Shown here: one piece after another, positions 1 to 12,200 of the stretch | How positions within the stretch are numbered: the stretch's first letter is position 1 | How the letters are laid out: each line of letters starts with the position of its first letter | Assembly (NCBI RefSeq): GCF_003573695.1 | Contig: NC_039363.1 | Location: 150,816,826-150,880,825, forward strand | Direction: 5' to 3' | DNA: 64,000 bases | Source of the DNA: Papaver somniferum | Taxonomy: Eukaryota; Streptophyta; Magnoliopsida; Ranunculales; Papaveraceae | Translations under genes and position numbers: made by a program | The notes under the pieces: generated by a model | The model's input: the letters and a program-made list of their open reading frames with translations, nothing else | What the model was told of the DNA's origin: nothing | Database searches by the model: none

Positions 1-81
1 GCTCTTTGGATACTTGTGACCAATTAGGATAAAAGGTTTTGTGGGTACACCTCTGGTAAACCCTCCGGAGACAACACTCCG

Positions 82-101
82 CCGCTAGGGCCACCTAGCG
101 G
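82..101 (+). promoter_or_regulatory. Stem-loop in the 3' leader of element A
   Basis: CCGCTAGG (82-89) pairs perfectly with CCTAGCGG (94-101) around the loop GCCA. Element D has the same 20-base structure at 16,166-16,185 with a compensatory pair change, which argues for a functional RNA fold. Confidence 0.6.
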
Positions 102-157
102 TTTAACGGCCTGCTGCACGTGCTAAGTGTAGTCTTTTTATCTTTTCAAAAATAAAT

Positions 158-196
158 TTTGCTCGAGGACTAGCAAATAATAAGTTTGGTGGTATT
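158..196 (+). promoter_or_regulatory. AGGA-loop hairpin and polypurine tract of element A
   Basis: Arms TTTGCTCG (158-165) and CTAGCAAA (170-177) flank the loop AGGA, with one mismatch. A polypurine-type tract (TAAGTTTGGTGGTATT) follows and abuts the LTR at 197. In this family the tract primes plus-strand DNA synthesis. The same hairpin-plus-tract unit occurs twice in element D. Confidence 0.6.
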
Positions 197-1720
197 TTAT
201 AGACACATTTTTGTGTTTAATTTGATCTCAATACTATATATTGTTGGCACTCGAGTTTGTACTAATTTTGGTGTTTTATGTGTTTGTAGGCACCTTTGGA
301 AAATAAACATTTTTTGGAAAATTCGGCTCGAAAAGTTGGTAAAATCCCCGGAGGACACGTGTTATTCGGACTCTCACCGTTGGATAAGGGGCACCTCAAT
401 TACTAAGGGGCACCCCAGGTCACCCCAAAGGCAGCTGCTATTCTCACCCCAGTTCTGGTTAGGGGGGGACATCTTCTTCCCAAATTCAAAAACCAAAATT
501 TGGCGGGAAAAAAATACTATCAACTGGCAGATGTTTTTTTGGAATTTTTGAACGTGTTCTAGGGCGATTCAATGGCTGATTTTTGGTAGGAAGTTGTGAT
601 ATGTCCTAGCAAACACGTTTTGGGCTTTTGGTTCGATCAAATTTGGCCAGAATTAGCTGGATAATTCACGGAATGCAAAACAGGGAAACACGGGTTGAAC
701 ACGGGATTGGAGAAGATTTGAGCGTGTTCTGCTCATGCATGAGGGATCTAGCAACATTGTGGGTCGTGTGTAAAAATTTCTAGAGTGACCAGGATGGAAA
801 TCTACGCGTGAGAAGCCAAATCAGGGAAGAAAATATTCCCAGAATATTTTTTCATCAAACCGAGTTAAGAGAGAATTATCTCGAGTTATAGCGAGACTTC
901 TTGATCCTGTGGAGTATATATAGAGTGCTGGGGACTCATAGAAGAGGTGTCGAGAGTCTGGGGGGCTGAGGAGAGCCAGAGAAGAAGAAATTCGAGTTTT
1001 CCCAAACTCGGTTTCTGCTGTTGCTGCTGCTGATGAACATGAAGAACACGAAGAACGGACCTGCAACAACAGTCGTTTTTCTACAGTAATAACGACTCAC
1101 ACCTGTGGGTCGTACATCAGGCAGACTTATTTGCTACAGCGTTTGCGACACAGCTACAGCAGTCTTATTTTGTATTGTAACAAATATAATTGTTACAAAC
1201 CCGGTTTTATTGTATTTCTCATATTTTCATCATTTGTAAACCATTTTTGAGCAGCAATGAAATTCTTTGAGAGGTTTTCCAACATGATGAGCGGCTAATT
1301 CTCTCGTAACCAAGGCAATGGATGAAGCTATTCACACATGAATAATGGGTAACTATTTCATTTTCTCTAATATTTAATTATAATTCACTCAATCACTGCT
1401 TTTGCAGAGTTCTTAAAAGCTTACATAATTTTCTTCATTAGTTGTGATTCAATTAGATAGGTTATGCTTTGGTTAGATAATCTATGCTTAAGGGATACAA
1501 TTAATTTTTGAGAATATGTTTGATTATTTGTGGATTAAGAAATAAAGGATTAAAAGGATAATTAGAGTTATGAAATATTTGACATCATTCATGTGTAATA
1601 GTGGATTCTAGTGTCTTGGTTACCTCTCGCCCACTTTGTTAATATTTTTGTATATAATTTTATTAAATATTTAAATTTAATCTTCACAAGTCTGAGAGTT
1701 TGAACCTCATTACTACAACA
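197..1720 (+). repeat. 3' LTR of element A
   Basis: The LTR runs from just after the polypurine tract to ACTACAACA at 1,720, about 1.52 kb. It begins TTATAGACAC, so the usual first TG has probably mutated to TT. It holds a TATA box and a long U5 with the 'gagaggt...gcggctaattctctc' type sequence seen in plant gypsy LTRs. No convincing gene lies inside; the open frames at 186-551 (+) and 821-1069 (-) are chance frames. The second LTR is not in the window, so divergence cannot be measured. Confidence 0.7.
915..923 (+). promoter_or_regulatory. Probable TATA box of LTR A
   Basis: TATATATAG in the LTR, on the element's sense strand and in a position suited to LTR-driven transcription. Confidence 0.45.
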
Positions 1721-4072
1721 TCATCAAAAACATAATCATGCATTTCTTTCTTTCGTGCTGTTGAGCAGCAGTTCTTTCTTCGTTGAGTCTGATTTCCGCT
1801 AGATTGCATAGCCTTGCGTCTTGCTGGTCGCCTTTGATTTCCATTTCATCCATAGGTGTAGGAAACCGTAGGTATTGGTGAAATGTCGAAGCTGTTCCTC
1901 GCAATCTATGGACCCATTGCCTGCTCATGATTACATTGTAGGGCGAAGGTGCTTGCACCACACAGAAGCGTGTGTTGGTTACTAAGGGTCCTGCATGTAC
2001 CTGCAAGACAATTTCCCCCTTTGGTCTAGAGACTGCTCCATTAAAACCATATATTGTGCAAGTGGAAGAATCCATCTGCTCTGCTGTCAATCCCATGCGT
2101 AGGTAGGGTTCGTAAAATAGCACATTTAACGAACTGCCCCCATCCACGAGGACCTTCGTAACATTCCATCTGTTTATTGGAAGAGTGATCACTAGTGGAT
2201 CGTTGTGCATTTCAACCTCCTGGTTGACGTCCTTTGTTGAGAATGTTAATGGCGTGGCCATCCATTCCTCCCGAGTGCTAGTAGGTGGTCCACTTAGATT
2301 GAACACCTCATGGGATTCAATCTTCTTTCTATTTCGAGCTAACTCGAGTATTTCTTCGAGCATTTCTTCTTGACTTCCGCTGGAGAAGGTGATCATGTTG
2401 ATGTATTTGCCGTCCTGAGGTAGTTCTACCCTTTTCTTTGGGGTCTCCTTAGTCTCCGCTAGCTTTAGTTGTACGTACTCCATGAATTTGCCTTCGTAGA
2501 TGAATCTTTGGATCACATTTCGTAGGTGGTAACAAGTATCAGTGGTATGTCCGTAGTATTGGTGGTACGCACAGTAATCCTTGGCCTCCTTCAATTTTTC
2601 TGGATGCTTTCTCCTAGTATTAGGATAAGGAAAGCCTGGCTTTGCTCCCTCCTTGCTTAGGATGTGAGAGAAAGTTGTATTTAGCTTCGTGTAGATTTTA
2701 TCCACAAATTCTTCTCTTCCTTTGCCTCTTTTTCCATCTCCATGTTTGGATCGTTTGTCTCGAGAGCTAGTTCTGCCCCCGGCTTCATTTTGTCGCTTAG
2801 GTACCTCTGGAATTGGTTCCAGAGAGTTATCTCGCTGCGGAGCTGTTGTCGTCCTTGTTTGTGACTTGAGGTTGTCCTTCTAGATTTCTTCGAGTCTGAT
2901 GTAGCGATCTTGGACAACCCTGAACTCGCCTTCGGAATCGAGGGCTCTGTTGTGAAGCTACACGAAGATGGTTGAGGTTCTATCAAGTCCGTACTTATAG
3001 CAGTTAATGCTAATTTCTGGATTGACTTTTCCAATTTCTTGGCATGTATTTTTCCACCTGTCTGTGTATTGCATCAATGTTTCCCGGGGTCCGATAGCTA
3101 AAGCAAATAGCCTATATAACCCTGCCTTTGTTGATTTGTTGTACATGTATGTCTCCAAAAACACCGTAGACAATTGCTCGAAGGAGTCAATTGAGCTTGT
3201 CGGTAAGTTGTCATACCAGGCTAGTGTTGATCCCGTTAAGCTTGCTGGTAAGTACCTACAAAGTACTACCTCATTTATTTCCCAATTGGCAAAGACACGA
3301 GTGTAATACCGTAGGTGGGCTGCAGGATCTGAGGTACCGTTATATGCTTGGAACGTAGGTATTGGGCATTTCGGAAGGATGGATTCCCTCAAAATGCGAA
3401 AAGATAGTGGGGACGTGGTTGCCTCTTATAGCACTTCTTCCAGTCTTGCGCCTGCATGGCCAGTTTTTAGGCCTTGGACCTCATTCCGCATTTTCTCCAT
3501 TTGCTCTATGACCATGTTCACATTTTGAACATCTTTGGAAAATGCTTCGTCGTAATAAGACTAGGAGGGTTTGAATCCGTTTCGTCTGGATCGTGGTGCG
3601 CTCTCCTGGCTCCCTTAGGTTGATTCGTCTTTTGTGGGTTGAGATCCACCCTTCGTCTTCCTGAGATAGCTCCATTATCACGCCTCTGTTGCGGAGGGTG
3701 AGTTTGGGAACCTTCGATTTTTATGTCTAGCATACCTTTGAGATTCTGGTTTTCTTGGGCCATCTCGTGCATTGCATCTTCGTTTTCCTTGTTACGGAGT
3801 AACAAATCTGCTATTTGGGCCTCCATTTGGTCTTCGTTGTGGGCTCCACCTTCCTGAGGAGTGTTGTCGGCTGGATCTTCAGAGTTTTCCACTCCTTCGT
3901 CTACAATTGGCACATCTGGATCTATCTGAATTGGGGTTAGGTTTTCCAATCCTCGTCCCGTTGGAGCTAAGGTTCTGGGTAATCCTGCGTTGACCGCAGG
4001 TGGCTTTGTAGCGGTAGCATGCTCCGGTAACGGCATGCCGTAGATTGGTTGAACTCCCGATGTCTGCCCCAT
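1721..4072 (-). pseudogene. Broken gag-protease gene of element B
   Basis: This is the capsid/nucleocapsid and aspartic-protease part of a gypsy polyprotein, read right to left. The N-terminal piece (4,072 to 3,518) is hydrophilic with a heptad-like stretch. The retrotransposon-gag domain is at 3,392-2,958 (...SDPAAHLRYY... with ...LAWYDNLP...). The zinc knuckle CAYHQYYGHTTDTC and a retroviral-type protease active site (VLVDGGSSLNVLF, DGGS replacing DTG/DSG) are in 2,705-1,713. There is a frame change near 3,500, a stop upstream of the gag domain, a TAG at 2,958 and another near 2,880, so no intact product is possible. The last residues of the open frame (to 1,713) come from LTR A, showing that A interrupted it. 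Confidence 0.85.
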
Positions 4073-4812
4073 CCCTTCAGCAGGAATAGGTGGTTTGTTA
4101 GCAATTGTTCTTCTCGCTATTTCGCTTTGTCTTTCCTCTGCTTCATTCCTCTGATTTTCTTGAGACAGCTTTTGGGATCTTCCTCTGTGAGTGCTGGTCG
4201 TGAGCTTGTTAGTACATCAGTTGGTTTCTGCATGCCTTCGGCTTTTGTTATCCTGCGGTCACATAAAAAAGCGAAGAAATCTGCTACTTGGGTACCTTCG
4301 TTAAAAGTAGCAATTAATGATCTAACACAGAAAACGGCTTAGCAGCTTTTTCAAAGAAATGACTGAAATAATGTCTTTGACAGACGGGTATTAAATGTTT
4401 ATGACACCATTGGAAAAGACAACCTTAAAACGTTGAAAACCAATAAGAAAGGGTGTCAGATCTCGCAAAACAAGGCTATTAAATGTGTTACAAGATCTTT
4501 TTTCCTTAAAATTTCACTGAGGTTCCTCTGTCAGTGAAAAGTTCTCAGATCTAAAATATGCTCTGTTAAAAGAGGGTTGTTTTAGTACAAAACAAAGATT
4601 TTTTGCATATTGTGAGTATGGTTTTGAAAATTTTTGTATAGATCTGTAACATAGTACGTTTTTCGAGGCTATGAACTCAAAAAACATACACAAACAATGG
4701 ACGAACAAATCACTAGAGAGTGAGATTCATCGCTTTGGAACACAGATCCCTTCGTTTCAGAAGATGCATAAGTTAAAGGTAAAACTGTGTCTAAACTCAA
4801 GCTCGTGAGCAA

Positions 4813-4828
4813 AACACGGTGGGCGCCA
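4813..4828 (-). other. Primer-binding site of element B
   Basis: Two bases inside the LTR end, the minus strand reads TGGCGCCCACCGTG, the usual place and style of a tRNA primer site in plant gypsy elements. I did not match it to a specific tRNA. Confidence 0.6.
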
Positions 4829-4831
4829 AAC

Positions 4832-5738
4832 TGTGACTACTCGTTTTCCCGTAGTCTACGTAATGTATACAACTCTGAGGATCTGATGCTAATTAGTATC
4901 GATACCTATGTTGAACTGACGTTGATAAGTAATAAAAGATGTGTAAGATCACAATAATAACGAAGAACACAAATATAATGTAAAAGCTTCTAAGTTATCA
5001 TGAGACATAAGAGATTACGTGGTTCGATATTTGTCTACATCCACGGGGTAATGAGTGATTGTTTTGTATTAAGTTGTGGTGGTTACAAAGATCTTAAATG
5101 CTTCCCAACGTAATAAAGAGAACTCAAGTTGAATTAAATACTTAATTTCTAAACACTAAAGAGGTATAAGCTTAAGACTAGATCTTCTCTCCTAGATATT
5201 GAATGCCTCTAGTTTGTTAGCGAGGCTTGGTATTTATAGCCCCTTCTGATCCAGGTATATCTTTGTTGCCTCTGGGTCCATCGTCTGCTGATATACCTTT
5301 CGTACCAATGGTACCTTCTTCCACCGCGTACCTTCTCCAGTCGTATTCCGCCACCTCAGTTGGCCCACGTTCCTTCGGGAACTACCCAACCTTAGTACGG
5401 GTTGTACCTTCGTTCACCGCCAGCTTCTGCCAATCGGGTTCTTCTACGCCTTCTCTCTCCACGTGCCTTGGATCATGCGTGTAGATAAGAGATTTGTGCA
5501 TTTAATGCCGATTAGATGCGTCATCTACCTCTGTCCCTTCGCCAGCTGCCTCTTTGTAGACTAGGCTTTTACTCTTCTCATCTCAACCATTGATGCCTCT
5601 TTCTTGGGGAGAGATAAAGTAGATATGCGGAGGTAAACTTTGATACTCAGGTTCCTTTGTATAGCGAAGGATACACAGTTAAGTTCATATGTGTCCACTA
5701 ATATCGTGACACGTCTCGACAGAATATTGGTATTCACA
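4832..5738 (-). repeat. 5' LTR of element B
   Basis: The ends are TGTGACTACTCG (4,832) and GGTATTCACA (5,738), giving matched inverted ends TGTGA/TCACA on either strand and 907 bp in length. On the minus strand there is a TATA box, then a leader ending at the primer-binding site. The right boundary is confirmed where C-family LTR sequence resumes at 5,739. Confidence 0.75.
5231..5239 (-). promoter_or_regulatory. TATA box of LTR B
   Basis: The minus strand reads CTATAAATA in the middle of the LTR, about 400 bases upstream of the LTR end, a normal U3/R boundary layout. Confidence 0.55.
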
Positions 5739-6335
5739 GGAAGGGTGGTTGTTGATTGTTGCAACCCTTCGTTTGGCAGCAAGCGATATGGAGGCATGGC
5801 TTTGGTATGGTTTAGGCGCGGCCAAGCTAGGATTTTGGAATAGTTTTAGGCGCGGCCAAAATTAGGGTTTTGGCATAGTTTAAGCGCGGACAAAATTAGG
5901 GCTTGGCATTAGGCCAAAAGTTGCCACGCCTTCTGTAGCGAACTTGGATAGCTGAGATTTGCATCTCAGAGGGAAGGGTGGCCGTTGATTGTTGCAACCC
6001 TTCGTTTGGAAGCCAGGGCATGGAGGGCATGGCTTTGGCATGGTTTAGGCGCGGCCAAGCTAGGATTTTGGCATAGTTTTAGGCGTGGCCAAAATTAGGG
6101 TTTTGGCATAGTTTAGGCGCCGCCAAAATTAGGGCTTGGGATTGGGCCCAAAGTTGCCACGCGTTTGGTGGAGAACTTGGACGGCTGAGATTTGCATCTC
6201 AGAGGGAAGGGTGGCCGTTGATTGTTGAAACCCTTCGTTTTGCAGCCAGCAGCATGGAGGCATGGCCGGCATGGCTTTGGTGCGGAGGTGTGGCTGGCAT
6301 GGCATGCCATTGGCACGATGGTGCGGCTGCCATGG
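5739..6335 (-). repeat. C-family LTR (C2), first visible part
   Basis: This matches the LTRs of element C1, for example the block 'gttgattgttgcaacc' at 5,750 versus about 40,015. A ~233-bp unit recurs at 5,739, 5,972 and 6,205 (GGGAAGGGTGGCCGTTGATT). The last part enters the 69-70-bp GC-rich repeat, where element D is inserted. The ~0.75 kb of LTR expected before 5,739 is absent because element B interrupts it. Whether C2 is a solo LTR or part of a full element cannot be told from this window. Confidence 0.75.
6331..6335. repeat. Target-site duplication of element D (left copy)
   Basis: CATGG at 6,331-6,335 is repeated exactly at 18,251-18,255, directly outside the two LTR ends. This 5-bp duplication fits gypsy integration. 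Confidence 0.9.
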
Positions 6336-8285
6336 TGATGAGTGCTAAAAAGTGCATATTTCTATATTTTTTTTTTTGGCATTTAACTCATCTTTTGTGC
6401 ATTAATTCTACATTTTATCCCATATTCTGTATTTTCATTGTTTTCAAGAATAAATATTTTTATTAATTAATTTTGCATTTTTAGGTAATAAATAAAGTTT
6501 GGATGAATAGCGGAGCGAAAAGAGCAGAAAAGTAGTGAAAAGCCGAGAGGAATTACACAAGGAAGTCGCGAAGAATGTTGTGCACAAGACCAAAAGGCTA
6601 GAAGTGGGCTTGAAGAGGAAGAATTGTTCTTAAAGAAGATATGGGCTTGGCATACCCAATGCACAAAACCCTCACCCAAGTCCATTTCCTATATCCATAC
6701 CCGTTTCCATTTCTAGCCGTCAGATTGGATCATCTCAGCATCCTACGGTCGCAGCATCGCCATTACATCAAAGTCTGAAGATCCTGGCTAACACTACAGC
6801 ACCTAACTCCATCTTGAGCCGTCAGTTTCGTTGTATCAGGCATCCAATGGTCGCTCTTGATCTGTCTCCATCTCGCCGTTAGATCCGTCCCAGAAGATAT
6901 TATCCCACGGCTCAGCTTCGCAAGACATCAATATTTGTTGTACCCGCCTCACACTCGAACAACCTAACCCTATACCCAAAACAAACACACCCTAGCCCAA
7001 AACTCATCGAGCCATCTCCTTCTTCCCCTCTTCTGCAACAGCGACGCTGTCTCCATCACCACCATATTCTCCCCCAAATCACTCAATCACCACCATCTTC
7101 TCCCCCCAAATCACTCAACCACCACCACTCGAGCCATCATCACTTCTAACAACCAAGACATACTTTTCTAGCCACTTATTACATCACCTCCTAATCATTT
7201 CATCTCACAGGAACCCTAGGTTAGGAGTTGATGAAATAGGTGAGGTTAGAGGATAAATCGAAGGCATGGGTAGCATCAGCAGACGACAAGGAAGCATGGG
7301 TGAGAGTTATCAATCGTTTTCAGAGATTAGGTAAGGATTTTTTGTAAAACCCTAATTTCACTGATTTGGGGATTTTGGAATTTTTTTGTTGTAACTATAA
7401 AAGGGTGTTAGGGGTTGTAAAATTCGGCATCTCTGGACTAGCCAGTAGACATTTGAAGAAATTTTCATTACAATTTCAAATTCAGTCCCTTTATCACAGT
7501 TGATTTTTGAATGTTGTGTGTTGTGTTTGAATTATCTTGTATGATGAATGCTTGTGTATGTAATATGTTGAGCATGAGCTAAGTAGCATTAAGCTAAGGC
7601 TCAGTTGAAGCCTTATGCACTGTCAAATGACAAGTTGCTAGGATAGTTAACTCCATGCCCTGTTTTGCTTGAGCAATTGGAAGAAACTAATGCTCATAGT
7701 GCATGTGATTGACTGTTCTGTCAAAAGACAGTCAATACTAGGGGCAAACTAATGAGCAAGTTAGTTCTCTTCCATTTCTAGATGTATGCATAGGATATTC
7801 AACTCAACCTAGAAATATGTTGTTTGATTAGGACACAAGGTGGATTCTAAGCCTTGGCTTAACCACAAATCCTTTACAATCACTTATAATTTCAGTTCTA
7901 CTTTGTTCCCTGCTAAATTTACTTTCCTTCACTGTTTTTCTTGCATGTTGAAGCTGTTGTGCACTGAAATCAGTGCACAAACTCCCCCTGCCCTTGGCTT
8001 ACAGCCTTGGTTCCCTGCTATTTTTATTTTATATCCTCTGCCATTTAATCTTTGCTGTTTTGCCATCTTGTGTTAACTGCTTTGGTTTGTTAACTGTTTT
8101 GGTTCTTTGCATCTGCCATATTACCTTGCCTTGCTCACTGCCATAGTGTTTTGCACCCATTGATAGCTTAGGATAATTTCTTGTATGCTCCCACTCCCTG
8201 TGGACTGATCTCATTCTTACTTTCTATACTAAAACTTGACCTTGTATACTTGCAAGTATTTTGTGTGTCGTTCCCAAGCACACCA
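6336..8285 (+). repeat. 5' LTR of element D
   Basis: Starts TGATGAGTGC and ends AAGCACACCA. It is 1,950 bp and nearly identical to the 3' LTR. It holds a TATA box at 7,396 and several 'ccgtcagattgg / cgccgttagatcc' lines upstream. The small open frames inside have no family resemblance. Confidence 0.95.
7396..7403 (+). promoter_or_regulatory. TATA box of 5' LTR D
   Basis: TATAAAAG, conserved at the same place in the 3' LTR (17,361-17,368). It is the likely core promoter for the element's genomic RNA. Confidence 0.65.
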
Positions 8286-8291
8286 AGTTTT

Positions 8292-8309
8292 TGGCGCCGC
8301 TGCAGGGGA
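8292..8309 (+). other. tRNA-Asp-type primer-binding site of element D
   Basis: TGGCGCCGCTGCAGGGGA starts six bases after the LTR. It fits the complement of the 3' end of plant tRNA-Asp with about two mismatches, the primer known for Athila elements. Confidence 0.75.
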
Positions 8310-8365
8310 GTGGTGCTTGCTGCTGCTGATTTCCTTTGCTGTCCTGACCTGCAATCAATGCAGCA

Positions 8366-8569
8366 AATCATTGCATACTTGCACCAGATCATTGCAGCAT
8401 AACCTCTGCAATCATTGCACTGCACTGATTGCAACTTTTGTTTAGCCTCTTCACTATCATTGCACACTGCTTGTGCAATCATTGCAGTTCTGCCTTGCTA
8501 TCATTGCACTACAATGATTGCACTGTGATCATTGCACTGAGTTGTCTGAGCTTCTTCACTATCATTGCA
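8366..8569 (+). repeat. Cluster of ATCATTGCA motifs
   Basis: ATCATTGCA occurs about nine times in ~200 bases (for example 8,411, 8,455, 8,478, 8,500, 8,528 and 8,561), with complementary TGATTGCA forms between them. The spacing is irregular, so this is not a simple tandem repeat. Confidence 0.7.
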
Positions 8570-9286
8570 GGTGCCACTGAGTTGCTGCAGAGCTGTGTTG
8601 CTGGCCACCTGAGCTGGGCTTCGCCAAACTTTGCAACTGGGCTTAGTCACCTGGTGCTGCTGGGCTCTGCCTTTTTCTGTTGTTGGGCTCGTGATCTTCT
8701 GCTCCTGGGCTTCGCAGCTGATCCTCCTGGGCTCGTGTTGCTGAACCAACTCCAACTGTTGCTGGGCTTGGGCGTGAGCTACTTAGGACGATCCTAAATC
8801 CCAACTGGGTTGTGCAACTAAAAGGGGACCAAAAGCCTATTTTTGGGCTTCCCTCCAAAAATCAAGTAAGCCTAACCCATGAGTTAACCCACTTGGGCCT
8901 CATTTAAATTCAAATTCGGGCTTGTAATAATAAATTTAATTATTTATTTGGGATTGTAATAATTTTTATTTTCCTTTATTTTCTTTTTTTTTTTTATTTG
9001 GGATTGTAATTATTTTTTTTGTCTTTATTTTTCTTTTTATTTTTCTTTTTCTTTTATGGGCTTGTCTTAATTATTATTATTGTTTTTATTTTCTTTTATG
9101 GGTTGTGCTAATTTATGCTAGGTTTAGTTCAAAATTTTTTTTTTCCAAAGCCCAATTTTAAAACCAAAACCCACTCAAAACCAAATCATCAAAACCCATT
9201 TTAAACCAAAATATTGGGCCTTTTTGTGGTCCAAAATTGTTTCCGATTGCTCTGACTAAAACGTTAGTTAAGGTACCTGCTAGGAC

Positions 9287-12200
9287 ATGATTGTGACCTA
9301 CAGAGACCAAACAAACAGACTTGTTAGAATTAACCCAGACGAACCTATCGAAATTCTAAGTTCTGAGGGAGACAGTCCAGATCAACCAGAAACAATGGGA
9401 GAACCCCGTACACTCAAGGATTATATGTACCCAACGAGAACCAGTCAACCTTCTTGTATTGTGCTACCCGAGGTTAATGGCCATTATGAGCTGAAATCGA
9501 GCACAATACAAATGCTTCCTATTTTTAGAGGTGTTGAGAATGAAAACCCTTATCACCATGTGAGAGAATTCGAGGAGATTTGTGGAACTCTGCGTTTCAC
9601 TCAAATGCCCGATGAAATCCTAAAGTTAAGGCTCTTTCCTTTCTCCCTGAAAGATAAGGCAAAGGCCTGGCTGTATGCTTTACAGCCTCAATCCATCATG
9701 ACATGGGATGACCTCATAAAGGAGTTTTTCAAAAAGTTTTTCCCAAATCACAAGACTGCGACAATTCGTCAAAGTCTAAATAGATTTGTGCAATTAGAGG
9801 GTGAGACCTTAGCTAGATACCTGGAGAGATTCAACGAATTATTGCTCCAATGTCCCCATCATGGTTTTGAAAAATGGAGACTTGTGCAAATTTTGTATGA
9901 AGGTCTAGATGTGTCCACCCGAACAACTATTGAGTCGATGTGCAATGGTCTATTCGTAGACAAAACTGATGATGCGTCTTGGGACTTCTTGATTGAAGTA
10001 GCTGAAAAGACGCAACAGTGGGAATCCATCCGTGAACCCAGAAAGACTACATCAGAAGCTAAGGCTTTTAGGATTGAAGCAGATTTCGAGGGAAAAGCAA
10101 ACATGGAATCAATAGTTAGGAGATTAGAAGAGTTAGAACTACATAAAAATTCAAAACCTTCCACCACTACTCTCCGAGAACATGTCTCTTCGTCTGTATG
10201 TGCCGCTTGTAACGATCCCAACCATCAATTCCAAAATTGTCCCGATTTGCTTGCAGTCCAGGAATCTAGGCTTGAACAGGCACATGCCATGTTTCAAAAA
10301 CAAGAGCATAACCCCTATTCACAGACCTACAATCCAGGATGGAGAAACCACCCTAACTTTTCATGGTCCAAAGGACCCACTCAGGGAGGACCATCTCAAC
10401 CCAATCAGAGCTATCAAAACAATCAGGGATATCAGAACAATCAAGGTTATCAACACCCGAGAAAACCTCAACAACAATCAAACCCTCAACAATCATATCC
10501 TCAACACAATACCGACAAGAGACTATCCAACATCGAGGAGATTGTCCAGAGTCTGGTGCAAAGTCAGAAAAGTCTTGATCAAAAGATGGGTCAAATCTGT
10601 GATTCCATAAGTGAGAGAGAAAAGGGTAAACTTCCGAGCCAACCCCAACAAAATCCAAAGAGTATATTTCAAACAGGCTCATCATCCTGCAAGGAAACCT
10701 CTCCCGATCAAGTACATGCCATTACCACCCTCCGAAGTGGTAAAGTCATCGAGAACAAAGTGGGCGAACCTAATGAATCTGATACAAATTCCACGCTGTC
10801 TCCACAACCCCAGAAAACCAAAGAATCTGAGCAAGTTGGAAAGCCTGACAATTCTACCGCTATGAATGTCCCTTTGCCAACTCATTCTCCTGTTGCCCCA
10901 TTTCCTCAGAGATTGATCTATCAACAGAAAAGTACCCATTACAATGAGATGTTAGATCTGTTCAAGAGAGTCAACATCAACATTCCTTTTCTTGAAGCAA
11001 TCAAGCAAATCCCTGCTTATGCCAAATTCCTCAAAGACTTGTGTACTCAAAAGCGCAAGCTCAATGTGCACAAACGTGCTTTCTTAGCTGAGCAGGTGAG
11101 TTCCATCATTCTGAACAAAACTCCACCCAATTTTAGGGATCCAGGATGTCCAACAATTTCTTGCACTATAGGAGAACACACGGTCAATAAAGCGTTATTA
11201 GACCTGGGTGCAAGTGTTAACTTTCTGCCATATTCTGTTAATGAGCAGTTAGGTCTTGGGGAGTTGAAGCCAACATCTATCACTCTACAACTGGCAGACC
11301 GATCTGTCAAGATTCCTCGTGGATTGGTCGAAGACGTTTTGATCAAGGTTGACAAATTCTATTTTCCCGTAGACTTCATTGTCTTAGACACTCAACCTGT
11401 ACAAAACCCAGACTGTCACATTCCAGTCATCTTAGGACGTCCTTTCTTAGCTACGTCCAATGCGATTATTAATTGTCGTAACGGAATGTTGAAACTGTCT
11501 TTTGGCAACATGACGATAGAATTGAATGTGTTCGATATTAGTCAACAACCTGTGAATCTTGATGATGATGATGTGCATGAAGTTAATATGATTGAAGGAT
11601 TAATACAAGATTCGTTGACTAACATTCTATCCGTCGATCCCTTTCAAGCATGTATGGAGAACTTTAACTCAGATTCCTATGATGATGCATATTGTAGTGA
11701 CGTCCTATGTCTGCTCGAATCTGTACCTCAAATGGACGTCACTGAAAGGAAATATGAAGTGGAACCACCCTTACTCTCTGATTCCAAGCTCATTCCATCC
11801 ATTGTTGAGCCACCCAAGCTTGAATTGAAAACATTGCCTAGTACGTTGAAGTACGCATTCCTAGGTTCTTATGATACTTTACGTGTCATTATTTCATCAT
11901 GTTTAGACACGGAACAGGAAAGTAAGCTTTTAGAAGTACTTAAGGAACACAAGGAGGCCTTAGGATGGACCATCTCAGACCTCAAAGGAATAAGTCCTAC
12001 CATTTGCATGCACCACATTAATCTCGAAGAGAGTGCCAAACCATCTAGGGAAATGCAAAGGAGACTTAATCCTAACATGAGAGATGTAGTCAAAGGAGAA
12101 ATACTGAAACTGCTTGATGCGGGTATCATATACCCAATTCCCGATAGCAACTGGGTTAGTCCCATTCAAGTTGTGCCTAAGAAGTCAGGCATTACTGTAG

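Larger units (their letters stand above)
1..1720 (+). mobile_element. Element A: 3' end of a Ty3/gypsy LTR retrotransposon
   Basis: Bases 1-196 look like the 3' untranslated end of a gypsy element of Athila/Tat style: two RNA-type stem-loops, then a purine-rich tract ending GTTTGGTGGTATT, then an LTR. The layout matches the 3' end of element D base for base in several blocks. The coding part lies left of the window. The LTR ends with CA at 1,720 and the next base resumes the interrupted protease frame of element B, so A was inserted into B. The expected target-site copy on this side would be TCATC (1,721-1,725); its partner is outside the window. Lineage is an inference from the 3' end alone. 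Confidence 0.75.
1721..5738 (-). mobile_element. Element B: truncated Tat-type Ty3/gypsy element
   Basis: This minus-strand element keeps its 5' LTR (4,832-5,738), its primer-binding site, and gag through the start of protease. It is then cut at 1,721 by element A, so polymerase and the 3' LTR would lie left of the window. The Tat assignment rests on the CX2HX4HX4C zinc knuckle and the DGGSS-type protease motif, both typical of that lineage. The right flank GGAAG (5,739-5,743) would be the target-site copy. It lies in a C-family LTR, so B inserted into C2. Confidence 0.8.
8286..9286 (+). other. Untranslated leader of element D
   Basis: About 1 kb between the 5' LTR and the gag start. It holds the primer site, the ATCATTGCA motif cluster, a stretch with repeated 'ctgggctt/ctgggctc' phrases (8,590-8,780), then T-rich sequence with 'gggattgtaat' repeats (8,930-9,020). 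No coding capacity is supported. Packaging and dimerisation signals are expected here from retroelement biology but cannot be pinpointed. Confidence 0.6.

Noticed and set aside
186..551. 121-codon frame at the start of LTR A
   Set aside because: Begins in the polypurine tract and runs through LTR U3; no family resemblance.
9859..10939. Antisense and shifted frames of 84-142 codons inside element D gag
   Set aside because: Shadows of the gag-pol frame.
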